Shown: piece by piece, positions 1-10,100 of the stretch
Layout: the number at the start of each line of letters is the position of its first letter
Position numbering within the stretch: the stretch's first letter is position 1
DNA from: JBBSJZ01 sp041751935
Lineage (GTDB): Bacteria; Planctomycetota; Planctomycetia; Pirellulales; Pirellulaceae
Assembly (NCBI GenBank): GCA_041751935.1
Contig: JBGSIA010000080.1
Coordinates: 124,001 to 188,000, forward strand
DNA: 64,000 nt
Reading direction: 5' to 3'
Notes under the pieces: model-generated
Database searches by the model: none
Seen by the model: the letters and a program-made list of their open reading frames with translations, nothing else
What the model was told of the DNA's origin: nothing
Translations under genes and position numbers: made by a program

Positions 1-2
1 TG

Positions 3-524
3 CGTCCTCGCAAGGGGCTGGAGATTGTACTTGAAGCGATCTCGCTGTTGTCCATCGAAGGCCACGATGTGCGGCTCCGGTGCATCGGTCCGTTTGAAAC
101 AACAGAGTACGAACGTGCGATCACCGAGCGGATCTCCAACCTAGCGATTGGACGACGGATCGAGCGAGTAGGCTTCACGCGTGACGTACCGCTAGCGTTG
201 GCGAATCTCGACGCGATGGTGTTGCCGAGCATGTTTGGCGAGGGTTTGCCGATGGTTGTGCTGGAAGCCATGGCCGCCGCGCTACCTGTGATCGCAACTC
301 GCGTGGAGGGAACGCCGGAAGCGATTCGCGATGGAATTGACGGACTGTTGGCGGATCCTTGCGACAGCGTCAGTCTCGCTGATGCGATACGCTCACTGGT
401 TACCGGTAACGTTGACTGGAACCAATTGGCCGAGTCCGCATGCGAACGTCATGCTTGCCACTTCTCCGATTGGGCGATGGCCCAAGAGACCGCCAACGTT
501 TACCGGCGATTGCTAACTCTATAA
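3..524 (+). CDS. Glycosyltransferase family 4, C-terminal part (5' end outside window)
   Basis: The frame is open from the first bases of the window (reads RPRKGLEIVLEAISLL) to a TAA at 522-524, so the gene begins to the left and only about 173 C-terminal residues are present. The segment is the nucleotide-sugar binding half of a GT-B enzyme: the RKGLE opening is typical of the start of this half, and GEGLPMVVLEAMA followed by PVIAT and a Glu five residues on matches the GT4 donor-site signature. Family knowledge: such retaining enzymes transfer a sugar from a nucleotide donor to a lipid-linked or growing glycan at the cytoplasmic face of the membrane. Acceptor and donor cannot be told from this fragment. 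Confidence 0.85.
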   Translation, partial: RPRKGLEIVLEAISLLSIEGHDVRLRCIGPFETTEYERAITERISNLAIGRRIERVGFTRDVPLALANLDAMVLPSMFGEGLPMVVLEAMAAALPVIATRVEGTPEAIRDGIDGLLADPCDSVSLADAIRSLVTGNVDWNQLAESACERHACHFSDWAMAQETANVYRRLLTL

Positions 525-839
525 CGCTACCGGCATTCGATTGATGGTGCGTCCGGCGGCAATTCGCAGGACGAAATAGGCCGTAAACAACGTGCAGATT
601 AGCACGGGGCAAGGATTGGATGCTCGAAGTTGTTTGAATTCGAATACCATTGGTACTGTCGAATCACGGTGGAATACCAGTTGGTGGGGCTCGAAGTAGT
701 GGCATTTTAGTCAGTATCGGATTCGGGCCATAACCAAACTGGATTGGATCCGGTTGAACCGATACAATGGACGTCCCGCCTAGAACCTTCGTGCCGATTC
801 TAAATCGGACGTAACCCACCCTCAATTTCACCCAGAAGC
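525..839. other. Intergenic stretch, no gene seen
   Basis: This 315-bp gap separates the glycosyltransferase end from the DUF1592 gene. No convincing coding frame was found. The only structure noted is a short inverted repeat CCGATT-CTA-AATCGG near 795-809, about 30 bp before the next start codon, which could be an operator-like site. That is weak evidence. Confidence 0.4.
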
Positions 840-3242
840 ATGCTGCCTTTTCGTTCTACCCGCTGGCAAACGGTGGTGCTTGGCACAGTAATCTGTCAGC
901 AAATATTTCACTGCCAGCGAACGTTTGCTGTTCCGCCTCAAAATGTAATGGCGTTCATCGACCAGCACTGCATCGATTGCCACCAAGGCGATAGTGCTGA
1001 AGCCGGTTTGGATCTGGAAAAACTGTCCAATGATCTCAATGACGCTGTGGCTCTGCAAACTTGGGTTCGCATTGTCGATCGGGTCAATTATGGTGAAATG
1101 CCGCCTCCAGAAAGCTCTGAGTTGACCCCGAGTGATCGCCATGGGTTCAACCAGGTCACCTCGGATTGGCTTATCGAATTCAAATCCGAGCAGCAGAAGT
1201 CCGCAGGTCGTGTTCCCTTGCGACGGCTGACCAATGCCCAGGTCGAGCGCACCTTGCATGACCTGATGGCGATCGACATTCCACTTGCATCGCTCGTTCC
1301 AGCTGACCCGCGTACTGGCGGTTACACAACGATCGCGGACGGGCAACCGATGTCGCATTTTCAACTTCAATCGCACCTGACGATTGTTGACGCTGCATTG
1401 GATTATGCGTTTAGTCGGGTAGATGGCTCTTCAGATACTGACGACGCGACTCTTGATGCCGAAAGATTGGTACGACGCAACAGTCGTCAGCGTTGCCGTG
1501 AACCGGAGCTGATCGATGGCAAGGCAGTCACTTGGTCCAGTGGATTGATATTTTACGGTCGCTTGCCATCAACGACTTCGCGAGAAGATGGGTGGTACGA
1601 GTTTACGGTACGTGCCTCGGCCGTAAAAAAACCGAAAGAACTTGGCGTGTGGTGTACGGTCCGTAGCGGTAAATGTATTTCCGGCGCTCCTTTGATGAGC
1701 TGGATAGGTGCTTTTGAAGCCGAGAATACGCCCAAGGAAAGGACTTATTTGGCGTGGTTGCCCAAGGGACACATGTTGGAGATTCGTCCCGGCGACGAAA
1801 CACTCAAGGACGCAAAATTTTCTGGCGGTCAAGTCGGCACCGGCGAAGGTGGTCCACAGAATGTGCCGGGAGTGGCCTTGGATTGGATCAAGATCCAGCG
1901 AGTTTTTCCAGGCGGTAGCGTTGACGACGTTCGGATCCGAATTTTTGGAGTTGCCGCAGACGAATTCGAGACCGTTGGCAAAGTTCGGTTCTCGTCGGGA
2001 GTCGCCAAGGCGAAAGCGGAACAACAAATCGCTCGCTTTGCAGAACTAGCCTTTCGTCGACCGTTGACGAAAGGACAGTGGCAACCTTATGCAGAGATAT
2101 TTCATGAGTTGATTGCCAGTGGCGAGCCGCCCCAAGATGCACTCAAGGCCTGTTATCGGGCGATCCTTTGCTCGCCACGATTTGTTTACTTTTATGAGTT
2201 GCCGGGCGAACTTGACTCTTATGCAGTCGCTAATCGACTGAGCTATTTTCTCACTGGCTCGATGCCCGACGCAACGCTTATGAAATTAGCGGCATCGGAT
2301 CAACTGCGAAATCCGCAAGTGCTGGAGAACCAGGTGGAGCGGCTGTTGAAAACATCCCGAGGCAATGAGTTTTTTCATCGCTTTGCTGATGAATGGTTGG
2401 ACCTTTGCGACATTGCGTTTACCGAACCCGATCGCAAGCTGTTTAGTGACTTTGATCAAGTTGTCCAAAATGCGATGTTAGCAGAAACACGCATGTACCT
2501 TGCTGATATGTTGCAGCGAAACGCCAGCGTCGCGGAACTGATCGACTCGAATCACTCGTTCGTTAACAGCCGTCTGGCACGATACTATGAACTCGAGCAA
2601 CCGGTTCAAACCGACTCGCTCATCAAAGTAGCTTTGAGTCCCCAAGATCATCGCGGAGGGCTGATGGCGCAAGGCTCGATCTTGAAGGTAACCGCCAATG
2701 GGACAAACACTTCCCCGGTGCTGCGTGGTTTGTGGCTCGCACGGCGACTGCTTGGTGAAACCATTCCACCTCCGCCTGCGGGCGTTGCTGCGATTGAACC
2801 GGATATTCGCGGCGCGACGACCATTCGGGAGCAACTGGAACAACATCGGGACAACGCGAATTGCGCGAGTTGCCATCGCAAGATTGATCCGCCGGGCTTT
2901 GCGCTGGAGAAGTTTGATCCGGCGGGCCAATTCCGAACAAAATACTTTCGCATGGATGGCGGCAGACCGCGACCGACAGTTGCGATCGATACCAGCTACA
3001 CGCTGGCGGATGGGCGAGACTTTGCGGACTTCGAAGGATTCCAGGAACTGATTCTGGCCGATGTTCACCCAATTGCCCGAAACTTTGTTGAACACTTACT
3101 GACCTTTGGCACCGGAGCGGCACCTTCGTTCAGTGACCGCGAGCCAATTCGAGATATTGTGAACCGTTGCAAAGACGACGATTACGGATTGAGATCCCTG
3201 TTGGTCTCGACCGTGACGAGCCCCATTTTCCTCAAGAAATAA
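840..3242 (+). CDS. DUF1592-family planctomycete cytochrome-like protein (DUF1587/1595/1592/1588/1585)
   Basis: An 800-residue exported protein (hydrophobic stretch near residues 10-30) with the full planctomycete domain order. There is an N-terminal heme-type CxxCH (C44, C47, H48), a DUF1587-like segment near 127 (RRLTNAQVERTLHDLM), an inserted beta-rich region about 215-380, and DUF1595 near 392 (AELAFRRPLT). DUF1592 follows near 460 (ANRLSYFLTGSMPDA), then DUF1588 near 604-700 with a second CxxCH (C675, C678, H679) in the usual CHRKIDPPGFALE context, and DUF1585 at the end. Two CxxCH sites imply covalent c-type heme, hence a periplasmic redox role; the substrate is unknown for the family. 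It is followed 18 bp downstream by a DUF1552 gene, the standard partner, so the two are almost certainly co-transcribed. Confidence 0.93.
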   Translation: MLPFRSTRWQTVVLGTVICQQIFHCQRTFAVPPQNVMAFIDQHCIDCHQGDSAEAGLDLEKLSNDLNDAVALQTWVRIVDRVNYGEMPPPESSELTPSDRHGFNQVTSDWLIEFKSEQQKSAGRVPLRRLTNAQVERTLHDLMAIDIPLASLVPADPRTGGYTTIADGQPMSHFQLQSHLTIVDAALDYAFSRVDGSSDTDDATLDAERLVRRNSRQRCREPELIDGKAVTWSSGLIFYGRLPSTTSREDGWYEFTVRASAVKKPKELGVWCTVRSGKCISGAPLMSWIGAFEAENTPKERTYLAWLPKGHMLEIRPGDETLKDAKFSGGQVGTGEGGPQNVPGVALDWIKIQRVFPGGSVDDVRIRIFGVAADEFETVGKVRFSSGVAKAKAEQQIARFAELAFRRPLTKGQWQPYAEIFHELIASGEPPQDALKACYRAILCSPRFVYFYELPGELDSYAVANRLSYFLTGSMPDATLMKLAASDQLRNPQVLENQVERLLKTSRGNEFFHRFADEWLDLCDIAFTEPDRKLFSDFDQVVQNAMLAETRMYLADMLQRNASVAELIDSNHSFVNSRLARYYELEQPVQTDSLIKVALSPQDHRGGLMAQGSILKVTANGTNTSPVLRGLWLARRLLGETIPPPPAGVAAIEPDIRGATTIREQLEQHRDNANCASCHRKIDPPGFALEKFDPAGQFRTKYFRMDGGRPRPTVAIDTSYTLADGRDFADFEGFQELILADVHPIARNFVEHLLTFGTGAAPSFSDREPIRDIVNRCKDDDYGLRSLLVSTVTSPIFLKK

Positions 3243-3260
3243 CGATTGACGGACTTTAGA

Positions 3261-4565
3261 ATGACCTACCAAGACAAGCGAATTCGTTTCAACTTTCGCA
3301 AACAGTTGCACCGTCGGAGTGTTCTTCGGGGCGCGGGCGTCGCCATGTCACTGCCCTGGCTCAGTGCGATGCGACAAGCATTTGCTGGTGACGAAATCAC
3401 TGCGGCCCCCCGACGATTTGTTGCCGTGACCATGGGACTGGGGTTGGTCAGCGACAATTTGTTTCCGCAAGATGCAGGCATGAATTTCACGCCGTCACGC
3501 TACATTGAACCACTTGCCGACTTGCGTGATCAATTGACACTCGTATCGGGTTCATCGCATCCGGGAGTCAATGGAGGACACCGCGCCGAAGCGAGCATTC
3601 TGACGGCGACTCCGATTGGCACCGCAGGCAGCGCCAAGAACGGAATCTCGCTGGATCAATACTTAGCAAAACATCGAGGCATCGAAACACGCTTTCCGTC
3701 TCTGGTTTTGAGTACCGGCGGCAACGATAGTCCTTCGTACACCGAAAACGGTGCCATGGTACCAGCCCTTGATTCGCCGTCGAGGCTGTTTGCTCGTTTG
3801 TTTGTCGACGATTCTGAAAAACAACGTGTAGCCCAAGCGGTTCGCGTTCGCCAAGGCCGCAGCATCATGGATTTGGTTGCTGACGATGCAAAATCATTAG
3901 GTCGCGAACTGGGCTCAAGCGACCGAGACCGTTTGGATTCGTACTTCACAAGCGTTCGCGAGCTTGAACAACGAATGGCGGAAACCGAACGTTGGTCGCA
4001 ACAGCCCAAACCAAAAGTTGACGTCCGTGCCCCGATCGACATTGGAAATCCGAACGACATCATCGCCAGGCTGGGAACGATGTGCGACGTTATCAAATTG
4101 GCCTTACAGACTGATTCGACTCGTTACATCACCTTGCACCTGCCGGGTGCTGGCGGTGTGATCCCGATCGAGGGAGTGGAAGAGGGATACCATGCTCTCA
4201 GTCATCATGGTTTGGACGAAACGAAACTGGATCAACTCGCACTCGTCGAGGGTGCGATTATCCAACGCTGGGGCTCGTTCCTGGGCCAACTCCGTGACGT
4301 CAATGAAAGCGATGGAAATCTGCTCGACCAGACTTCGGTACTGCTGACGAGCAACCTGGGTAACGCATCCAACCACGACAATCGCAATATGCCGGTGATT
4401 TTAGCTGGTGGACGCTATCGTCATGCCGGTCACCTTGCTTTCGATCGCAAGAATAATTATCCCCTGCCCAATTTGTATGTGACAATCTTGCAACAACTTG
4501 GTTTGGAAATCGACAGGTTTGCGTCCAGTACTGGCACGATAAATGGATTGGAGTTGCGGACTTAG
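3261..4565 (+). CDS. DUF1552 family exported protein
   Basis: The ATG at 3261 gives a 434-residue protein; an in-frame TTG lies 15 bp upstream, but ATG is preferred. The N-terminus carries a twin-arginine-like stretch (HRRSVLRGAGVAMSLPWL), indicating export. The body matches the DUF1552 family, which in planctomycetes and verrucomicrobia sits directly after DUF1592 genes, as here. Recognisable features are the early VAVTMGLGLVSDNLFP segment, SGSSHPGVNGGHRAE, and the late TSNLGNASNHDNRNMPVILAGG, which resembles the metal-ligand end of the DUF1501/alkaline-phosphatase-like fold. The biochemical activity is not established. The stop codon is only 12 bp from the stop of the convergent gene at 4578, so both transcripts must end within each other's coding sequence or in that gap. 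Confidence 0.9.
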   Translation: MTYQDKRIRFNFRKQLHRRSVLRGAGVAMSLPWLSAMRQAFAGDEITAAPRRFVAVTMGLGLVSDNLFPQDAGMNFTPSRYIEPLADLRDQLTLVSGSSHPGVNGGHRAEASILTATPIGTAGSAKNGISLDQYLAKHRGIETRFPSLVLSTGGNDSPSYTENGAMVPALDSPSRLFARLFVDDSEKQRVAQAVRVRQGRSIMDLVADDAKSLGRELGSSDRDRLDSYFTSVRELEQRMAETERWSQQPKPKVDVRAPIDIGNPNDIIARLGTMCDVIKLALQTDSTRYITLHLPGAGGVIPIEGVEEGYHALSHHGLDETKLDQLALVEGAIIQRWGSFLGQLRDVNESDGNLLDQTSVLLTSNLGNASNHDNRNMPVILAGGRYRHAGHLAFDRKNNYPLPNLYVTILQQLGLEIDRFASSTGTINGLELRT

Positions 4566-4577
4566 GATTATCGCTAG

Positions 4578-5888
4578 TTATAGATCCAAGTCGATTTTCT
4601 GAGGTTTGTTTTTATCAGATCGGGCGACAGCATCTACGTGTCTGTTGTGGCGATTCCACACCCACACAAACACCACTCCGAGGATGACACCGGTGGCCGC
4701 GATGTAGCCAATCTTGGAAACTCCGATTGGGTCTGTGCCGGTGATCTGTAAACTGCGAAACCGAGACGCGATTACCAGCGGACCAATTTGTTCGCCCTTG
4801 CCATCACGGTTCATACGGTCGCTCTCGTAGCTCCACAAGCGGAAGAAAAAACCGTCCACTTCCATGCGAACCGTGATCAGTTCAACACCAGACGCTTCGC
4901 CACTAGGCGTATTCATTCGACTTTGCAAAAAATCCGGCAATTGAGCTGTGACCAAGACGACGGGATAGCGATTCTCGAATCGGACCGGCTCACCCTCAGT
5001 GCGTTGTAATTCAATGACGACGTTGTCGAGATCGCCAATCGCATCAATTTGGTAATACTCGTTGCTTCCTAATTGCTGTTGCCGCTGTGCATCGGTAACC
5101 ACAACTCGAGTCACACGAACCGTTTCCGCCTCCAGGCGAATCCACGCACCGACAAAATCGCCGGGTTGCTTGAGCAACATGGCGGGCTCGACCCGTTGCG
5201 GCGTGGACGCGTCAACTGACGAGATCGCCTTGGCGGCTGCCATCATCGAATAGAACGCATCCGCGTCGCTGCTTTGCAGTGGCTGACGATTTCTCTCAGC
5301 GATTTTCAACACCGCAGCGAGGTCAACGCCGAGTTTGGCAAGCAACTGTGGTCCAGATCCTTGGGCATTCGCGGGCGTCCAATGCAGCGAGGATGATGCA
5401 ATCGATATTACTTGGACCGCAGCGGCCGGTTGTAGCACGACGCCCGTTGCTGAAACACGATCACCCAGGGCGAGTTGTTGAGGCGCGTCTTGAACATACA
5501 ACCAAAAGACGAGGCCTTGCGCATCGTTCTCAAGTTCCACCGCAATTTTCGTGAAATGGTCAAACTCAAGAAACTCTACAAGCTCTTGAGGAACCGACAT
5601 TCGCTTCACTTCGCGGACGCTGCCGGCGAACGAGACAACATCACCGACAGCAGACGGTTCATCCGCCAAGCTATTCAGGGACGATGCATCCAGATGGTCG
5701 AGACGATACAACAACTTGGCCAGTTCGCCTTGGTTAACTTCATTCGGTTGAGCGAAAATTGCTGCGATTCGCTGTTCATCGAAACCGCTTAGTAAAGGCA
5801 GTGCCGATTGGGCATTGGATTCCGCGGTGGCGATCATCAAGACGATCACCAGCGGCAGCGACAGACTAAGTCTCATCATCAGGATCAT
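4578..5888 (-). CDS. Exported membrane-anchored protein of unknown function, paralogue of its neighbour
   Basis: This 436-residue protein has an N-terminal signal peptide (cluster of start codons at 5888, 5879 and 5876, then a leucine-rich core ending near SNAQS). It has one C-terminal transmembrane helix (about 393-411, IGYIAATGVILGVVFVWVW) followed by a basic cytoplasmic tail. The bulk would face the periplasm. Two beta-rich modules are visible: one near 65-165 (VGDVVSFAGSVREVKRM) and one near 215-380 (PGDFVGAWIRLEAETVRVTRV). The second resembles the single module of the upstream gene product, including a DAFY motif just before it. The start overlaps the end of the upstream gene by 23 bp, implying translational coupling. 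I do not recognise a named family; the modules look like OB-fold or small beta-barrel units, which is inference. Confidence 0.8.
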   Translation of the reverse strand: MILMMRLSLSLPLVIVLMIATAESNAQSALPLLSGFDEQRIAAIFAQPNEVNQGELAKLLYRLDHLDASSLNSLADEPSAVGDVVSFAGSVREVKRMSVPQELVEFLEFDHFTKIAVELENDAQGLVFWLYVQDAPQQLALGDRVSATGVVLQPAAAVQVISIASSSLHWTPANAQGSGPQLLAKLGVDLAAVLKIAERNRQPLQSSDADAFYSMMAAAKAISSVDASTPQRVEPAMLLKQPGDFVGAWIRLEAETVRVTRVVVTDAQRQQQLGSNEYYQIDAIGDLDNVVIELQRTEGEPVRFENRYPVVLVTAQLPDFLQSRMNTPSGEASGVELITVRMEVDGFFFRLWSYESDRMNRDGKGEQIGPLVIASRFRSLQITGTDPIGVSKIGYIAATGVILGVVFVWVWNRHNRHVDAVARSDKNKPQKIDLDL

Positions 5889-6915
5889 TCTCCGTCCTTT
5901 TCCAAATGGGCAGCCGCTTGGGGTGTTGTTGGTCGCGCAACGCCCGCAGTCGAAGTGACGCGGCGTGGCTTCTCCGCATTAAAAGAATTGCCACGACGAT
6001 TCCAAAGAGCGCGGTCGCCACGAACACAAACCCTGGCCGGCGGTCCAGCCAACTATCCTCTGTCTGTGCAACCGTCGAATCCGTAGGTGAGGCCGCTGCA
6101 ACAGCCATCGCAGAGACACGCCCCACGATGACGGGTGCCAATTCGGGACCCGCCGCGGAGGCATATGTCAACCGCTTGAGATAAACACCTTCGATCTCAA
6201 TTCGTGGCGCACGGCTGGGCGGAATGACCTCACCATCAGCAATCGTCTCGACCGTCATCACTGAAACCAATGTTTGCTCGAGTTCTGGGGGTAGCTCTGC
6301 CACGACGCCCAGCACCGGCCGCTCGCTGCCATCGGCGGGTCGCAACCAGAGCTGCCAGTAGTGGTCGATATGATGAACGTTCTCGCTGGCTACGACGCGT
6401 TCGTAACGGGCGATGCTTCCCGCGGCCGTGATTCGCTGGCCTCGATAAACGTCAGGCTGCTGCAGCAGCGGCAGAACGCCGGTGCGGCTGTGCGGCAACC
6501 TTGCCAGCACCTCTGGCCAAGCGAGCGCGGCGTAAAAAGCGTCAAAATCGGCATTTCGCCAAACGCTGCCATCGATCACACGCAGCATCGACGACCGGAA
6601 AGTGGCAACTCGATCCTCCGCAGGCGGCAGCAAACCAGCTTCAGGAATCGCGTGAACCGTCGGTTCATCACGCAACCGGGAATCATTTTTCTTGATATTT
6701 GCAGAGTTTATTTGAACGGAAGTGAGTGGTGCAGCGAAGAATATTTCGTAGATTTCGGGTCGTGATGCATGACGCATCAGAAACACGATCAGCACTAAAC
6801 TGACGATTAATCGCACCAATCGCCGGGTTGGGCTTGCACAGCGGCCCGCACTCGGGGGGCGACCCAAGCGACGCCGATAAAAGTTGTCATCGCTAAACTC
6901 GGAAGGAATTCTCAT
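5866..6915 (-). CDS. Two-TM protein of unknown function, paralogue of its neighbour
   Basis: A 349-residue protein with an N-terminal membrane anchor (about 33-47, LVRLIVSLVLIVFLM), a periplasmic beta-rich region and a C-terminal helix (about 296-313, FVFVATALFGIVVAILLM) with a basic tail. The central region (DAFYAALAWPEVL, then QQPDVYRGQRITAAGSI, and PVLGVVAELPPELEQ) parallels DAFYSMMAAAKAI, KQPGDFVGAWIRLEAE and PVVLVTAQLPDFLQ in the next gene, so the two are probably ancient tandem duplicates. It is the first gene of a two-gene unit read leftwards and overlaps its partner by 23 bp. No enzymatic motif is seen. The function is unknown; shared topology suggests the two products interact in the membrane. 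Confidence 0.8.
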   Translation of the reverse strand: MRIPSEFSDDNFYRRRLGRPPSAGRCASPTRRLVRLIVSLVLIVFLMRHASRPEIYEIFFAAPLTSVQINSANIKKNDSRLRDEPTVHAIPEAGLLPPAEDRVATFRSSMLRVIDGSVWRNADFDAFYAALAWPEVLARLPHSRTGVLPLLQQPDVYRGQRITAAGSIARYERVVASENVHHIDHYWQLWLRPADGSERPVLGVVAELPPELEQTLVSVMTVETIADGEVIPPSRAPRIEIEGVYLKRLTYASAAGPELAPVIVGRVSAMAVAAASPTDSTVAQTEDSWLDRRPGFVFVATALFGIVVAILLMRRSHAASLRLRALRDQQHPKRLPIWKRTENDPDDET

Positions 6916-7116
6916 AACAGAATCGTAAGTGTTAGGGGCAATCGCTTGAAGGACTGCTAGCGTCGCTTTACCCTAGGAGCTAGGTGGCGATCAATATTTT
7001 TGTGTCCGGTTGTCGTCCATTCTCGTTTCCTTCTACTGATGAAGTCCATGTACGCAGGTCGCACACCCTGGATAACGCCTCATGCGTTCGCTGTTCTTAG
7101 ACGTGGAATGTGTATT
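6916..7116. promoter_or_regulatory. Divergent intergenic region
   Basis: About 200 bp separate two divergently read units, so promoters for both must lie here. An inverted repeat CCTAG-GAG-CTAGG (6972-6984) is a possible operator. No convincing -35/-10 pair could be fixed. Confidence 0.35.
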
Positions 7117-10100
7117 ATGCCCAGCAAGGATGGTGCGTTACGAGCACAAAAACCACCACAGATTGCGGCAATTTGTGTGCTGTATGCTCTCGCTTTTTGG
7201 CCGACTGCGAATATTCGGGCGGAAGGAGAACCGGCAGAGGATTTTCTCAAGCGCCTGCGAGCGGCGGGTTATTTTGACATCGCCATCACGTATTTGGATC
7301 GGCTGGATGATTATCCGGGGGTGGATGCTAAGCTTCGCGAGGCTATCGCGTTGGAGAAAGCCCATACTTTTATCGACTCTGCTGTCGTTGCTCGTACCGC
7401 GACGGCGCGAGATGAGAGTTTTTTGGCTGCTGAACAACAACTCACCGAGTTTCTGAAGCTACCTTCCCACCCTCGACTCTCTGAGGCCCGCTTGCAGCTG
7501 GGCAAGCTGCAGATGGTCCGGGCCGCACAATTGATGGCTGGCAAGGTGGACGATGAGAAACGCAAAGCGGCTCGTGAGTCCTATCTTGCTGCGGCTAAAA
7601 CTTTCGACGAAATCGTCAATAACCTGCGAGAAGAGCTCAAAGCGATGCAGGGTCAAAAAATTGATGCGGCGAAAGAACCGGAAAAGGCTGCTCAGCGAGA
7701 TACGTATCGCGCTGAGTTTCTACAAGGACAGTTGAATGCAGGAGAAAGTCGTCGGCTGGCTGCCCGCACATTCGACGATCCTGCGAAGGATGGAAAGAAT
7801 TTGCTCGACGAAGCTCTCGTGTCGTTCACCGACTTGAGCGACAAATACGATGGTTACGTTCAGGGCGCGATTGCCATGCTCTACCGCGGTCAAGTCATGC
7901 AGGACTTAGGAGACCGAGAGAAGGCTTTGGACAGCTACATCCGGATGCTTGAGCAACCGGAAGCCGATCCGCTTCGCGACGCAAAGTTTCAAGCGACCAG
8001 CGGCTTGATCCAGCTGTACTTGACCGACAAAGAGCCCAAGTTTGACCAAGCAATCGATCGCGGCCAGCCGATTCTCGATACAGCGAGACCCGACGAGAAG
8101 CGATCGCAAAGTGTTCAGCAGTTGCGTGTGGACTTAGCCAAGGCATACCTCGCCAAAGCCGCAGACAAAAGCCAGAAACCGCCCGACGCGAAACGAGCCC
8201 AGACCAACGGGCGACAGCTGTTATTTGCTGCTAGTAAAGTTCCGGGCACTCACCTAAGCGAAGCGGAGACAATCCTTGCTGATTTAGGCATTTCCAAGGA
8301 GGACGAGGTTGAACTGCCCAAAGCCGAGGACCCAAAGAGTTTTGCTGAAGCTTTACAGTCGGCAATTCAGTTGTATGAAGCTGCTGAGGCTCTACAGAAA
8401 AATCTGACAACGATTGAGAAAGACGCCAAAGCGATAGAGCAGGTCAAAGAGCTACAGAAACAGCTCACGGAAACTCGCGCCATCGCGGTGATGATCCTTA
8501 GCCGCGGGATGTCGATGGTCACAGTCGAAACGGATGTTGAATCGATCAATCAAGCACGTCAGTTACTTGCGTACTTGTTATTTCAAGAAAAACGATACCG
8601 CGAGTCGGCAGTCGTTGGATCATTTCTGGCGCTTCAATCACCTGGCAATGATACTGGCCTCCGCGGCGGTTTGATTGGGCTAACCTCGCTGCAGTATCTG
8701 TTAACTGAAGCTGGTGACCAAGACAACACGGGGTTAATCGGTCAACTGCGTGACTTAGGTGAGTATCTAACGAAGACTTGGCCCAATGATCCGCAAGCTG
8801 CCGTGGCCCAAGGAATCATGATCCGCCTCGCGCTGGGGAAAGATCGTTGGGATGAGGCGAAACAACTCGTTGCGAAGATGCCCAGCGGCAGTGAACGAGC
8901 GTCTTACGAGCGACTGATGGGCCAGTTGTTGTGGAATAAATCGGTGATGTCGCGGCAGGATGGTGACGAGGAACAAGCTAAATCGTTACTGAATGAAGCT
9001 CAAGCTTCTCTCGATGCAGGGCTAAAGGGAACCGACGGAAAGCTCGTTGATCCAGAAGCGCTTCAAGCCGCCCTTGTATTGGCCAAAATTTACATGCGTC
9101 TTGAAAAAGACAAGGAGGCCCTCGAGACGCTCGACAATTCGAAATTTGGTCCGCTGAAGCTGGTTGACAAACAAGGTGCACCGAGCGAGACCTTCAAAAG
9201 CGATTTGTATGCAACGGAATTGCAGGCCGTCGTTTCGCGAATGACCAGCCCTGAGGGCGATGCGGAAAAGCTGCTCGACCGGGCAACCAGCGCGATGGAA
9301 AATCTGCGAAAGTCGATCACCGGGGATGACGCTCAAGCCAAGCTTGTACCGATCTATATGGGAATGGCTCGCAATATCCGCGAGCAACTCGATAGCGCTC
9401 CGCCGGATCGCAAAACGAAACTGATCGATGCCTTCCGCGTTTTCTTGGACCGCATTGCCCAGTCGTCTCAGGACCCAGACACGCTGTTATGGGTCGGACA
9501 AACCTTGAGCCAGATGGGCGAATCAGCGATGGCTCCGGGCGAGAGTGTGGCATCCGGTCAAGCCAAAGACCTCGTCACTTCCGCTGTGGAAACGTTTGAG
9601 AATTTGAAGGCCAATGCCAAGGATCTTCCGCTCACAGTGGACTATCAACTGGGCCGTAGCTACCGACTTTTGGGTCGATATAAAGATGCAGTCGAGGTTT
9701 TGGCTAACATATTGACTCAAAAACCAATGATGCTTGACGCCCAAGTCGAGGCGGCCACGGCTTATGAACAATGGGCGGGAACGGATCCGGCTCGCGCTGG
9801 ATTAATCTACAAGGCGGCACTGGCTGGTACTCGTCCGAACCCCAATCACCCCAAGAAAGAAAATACGATTTGGGGTTGGGGTGTCATCAGTCAGCGAACC
9901 AGTGGCAATCCGAAGTTTTCGGAAATGTTCTTTGATGCTCGATACCACGTTGCCAAGTGTCGCTTCTTGATGGGCAGCGCGAATAAGAGTGAACAAGAGA
10001 TGGAGCGGGCAGTGAGCGACATCACTCAAGTTGCAGCTCTATATCCTGAGATGGGTGGCGCCGCGAAGCGACAAGAGTTCGATGCACTGTTAAAAGAAAT

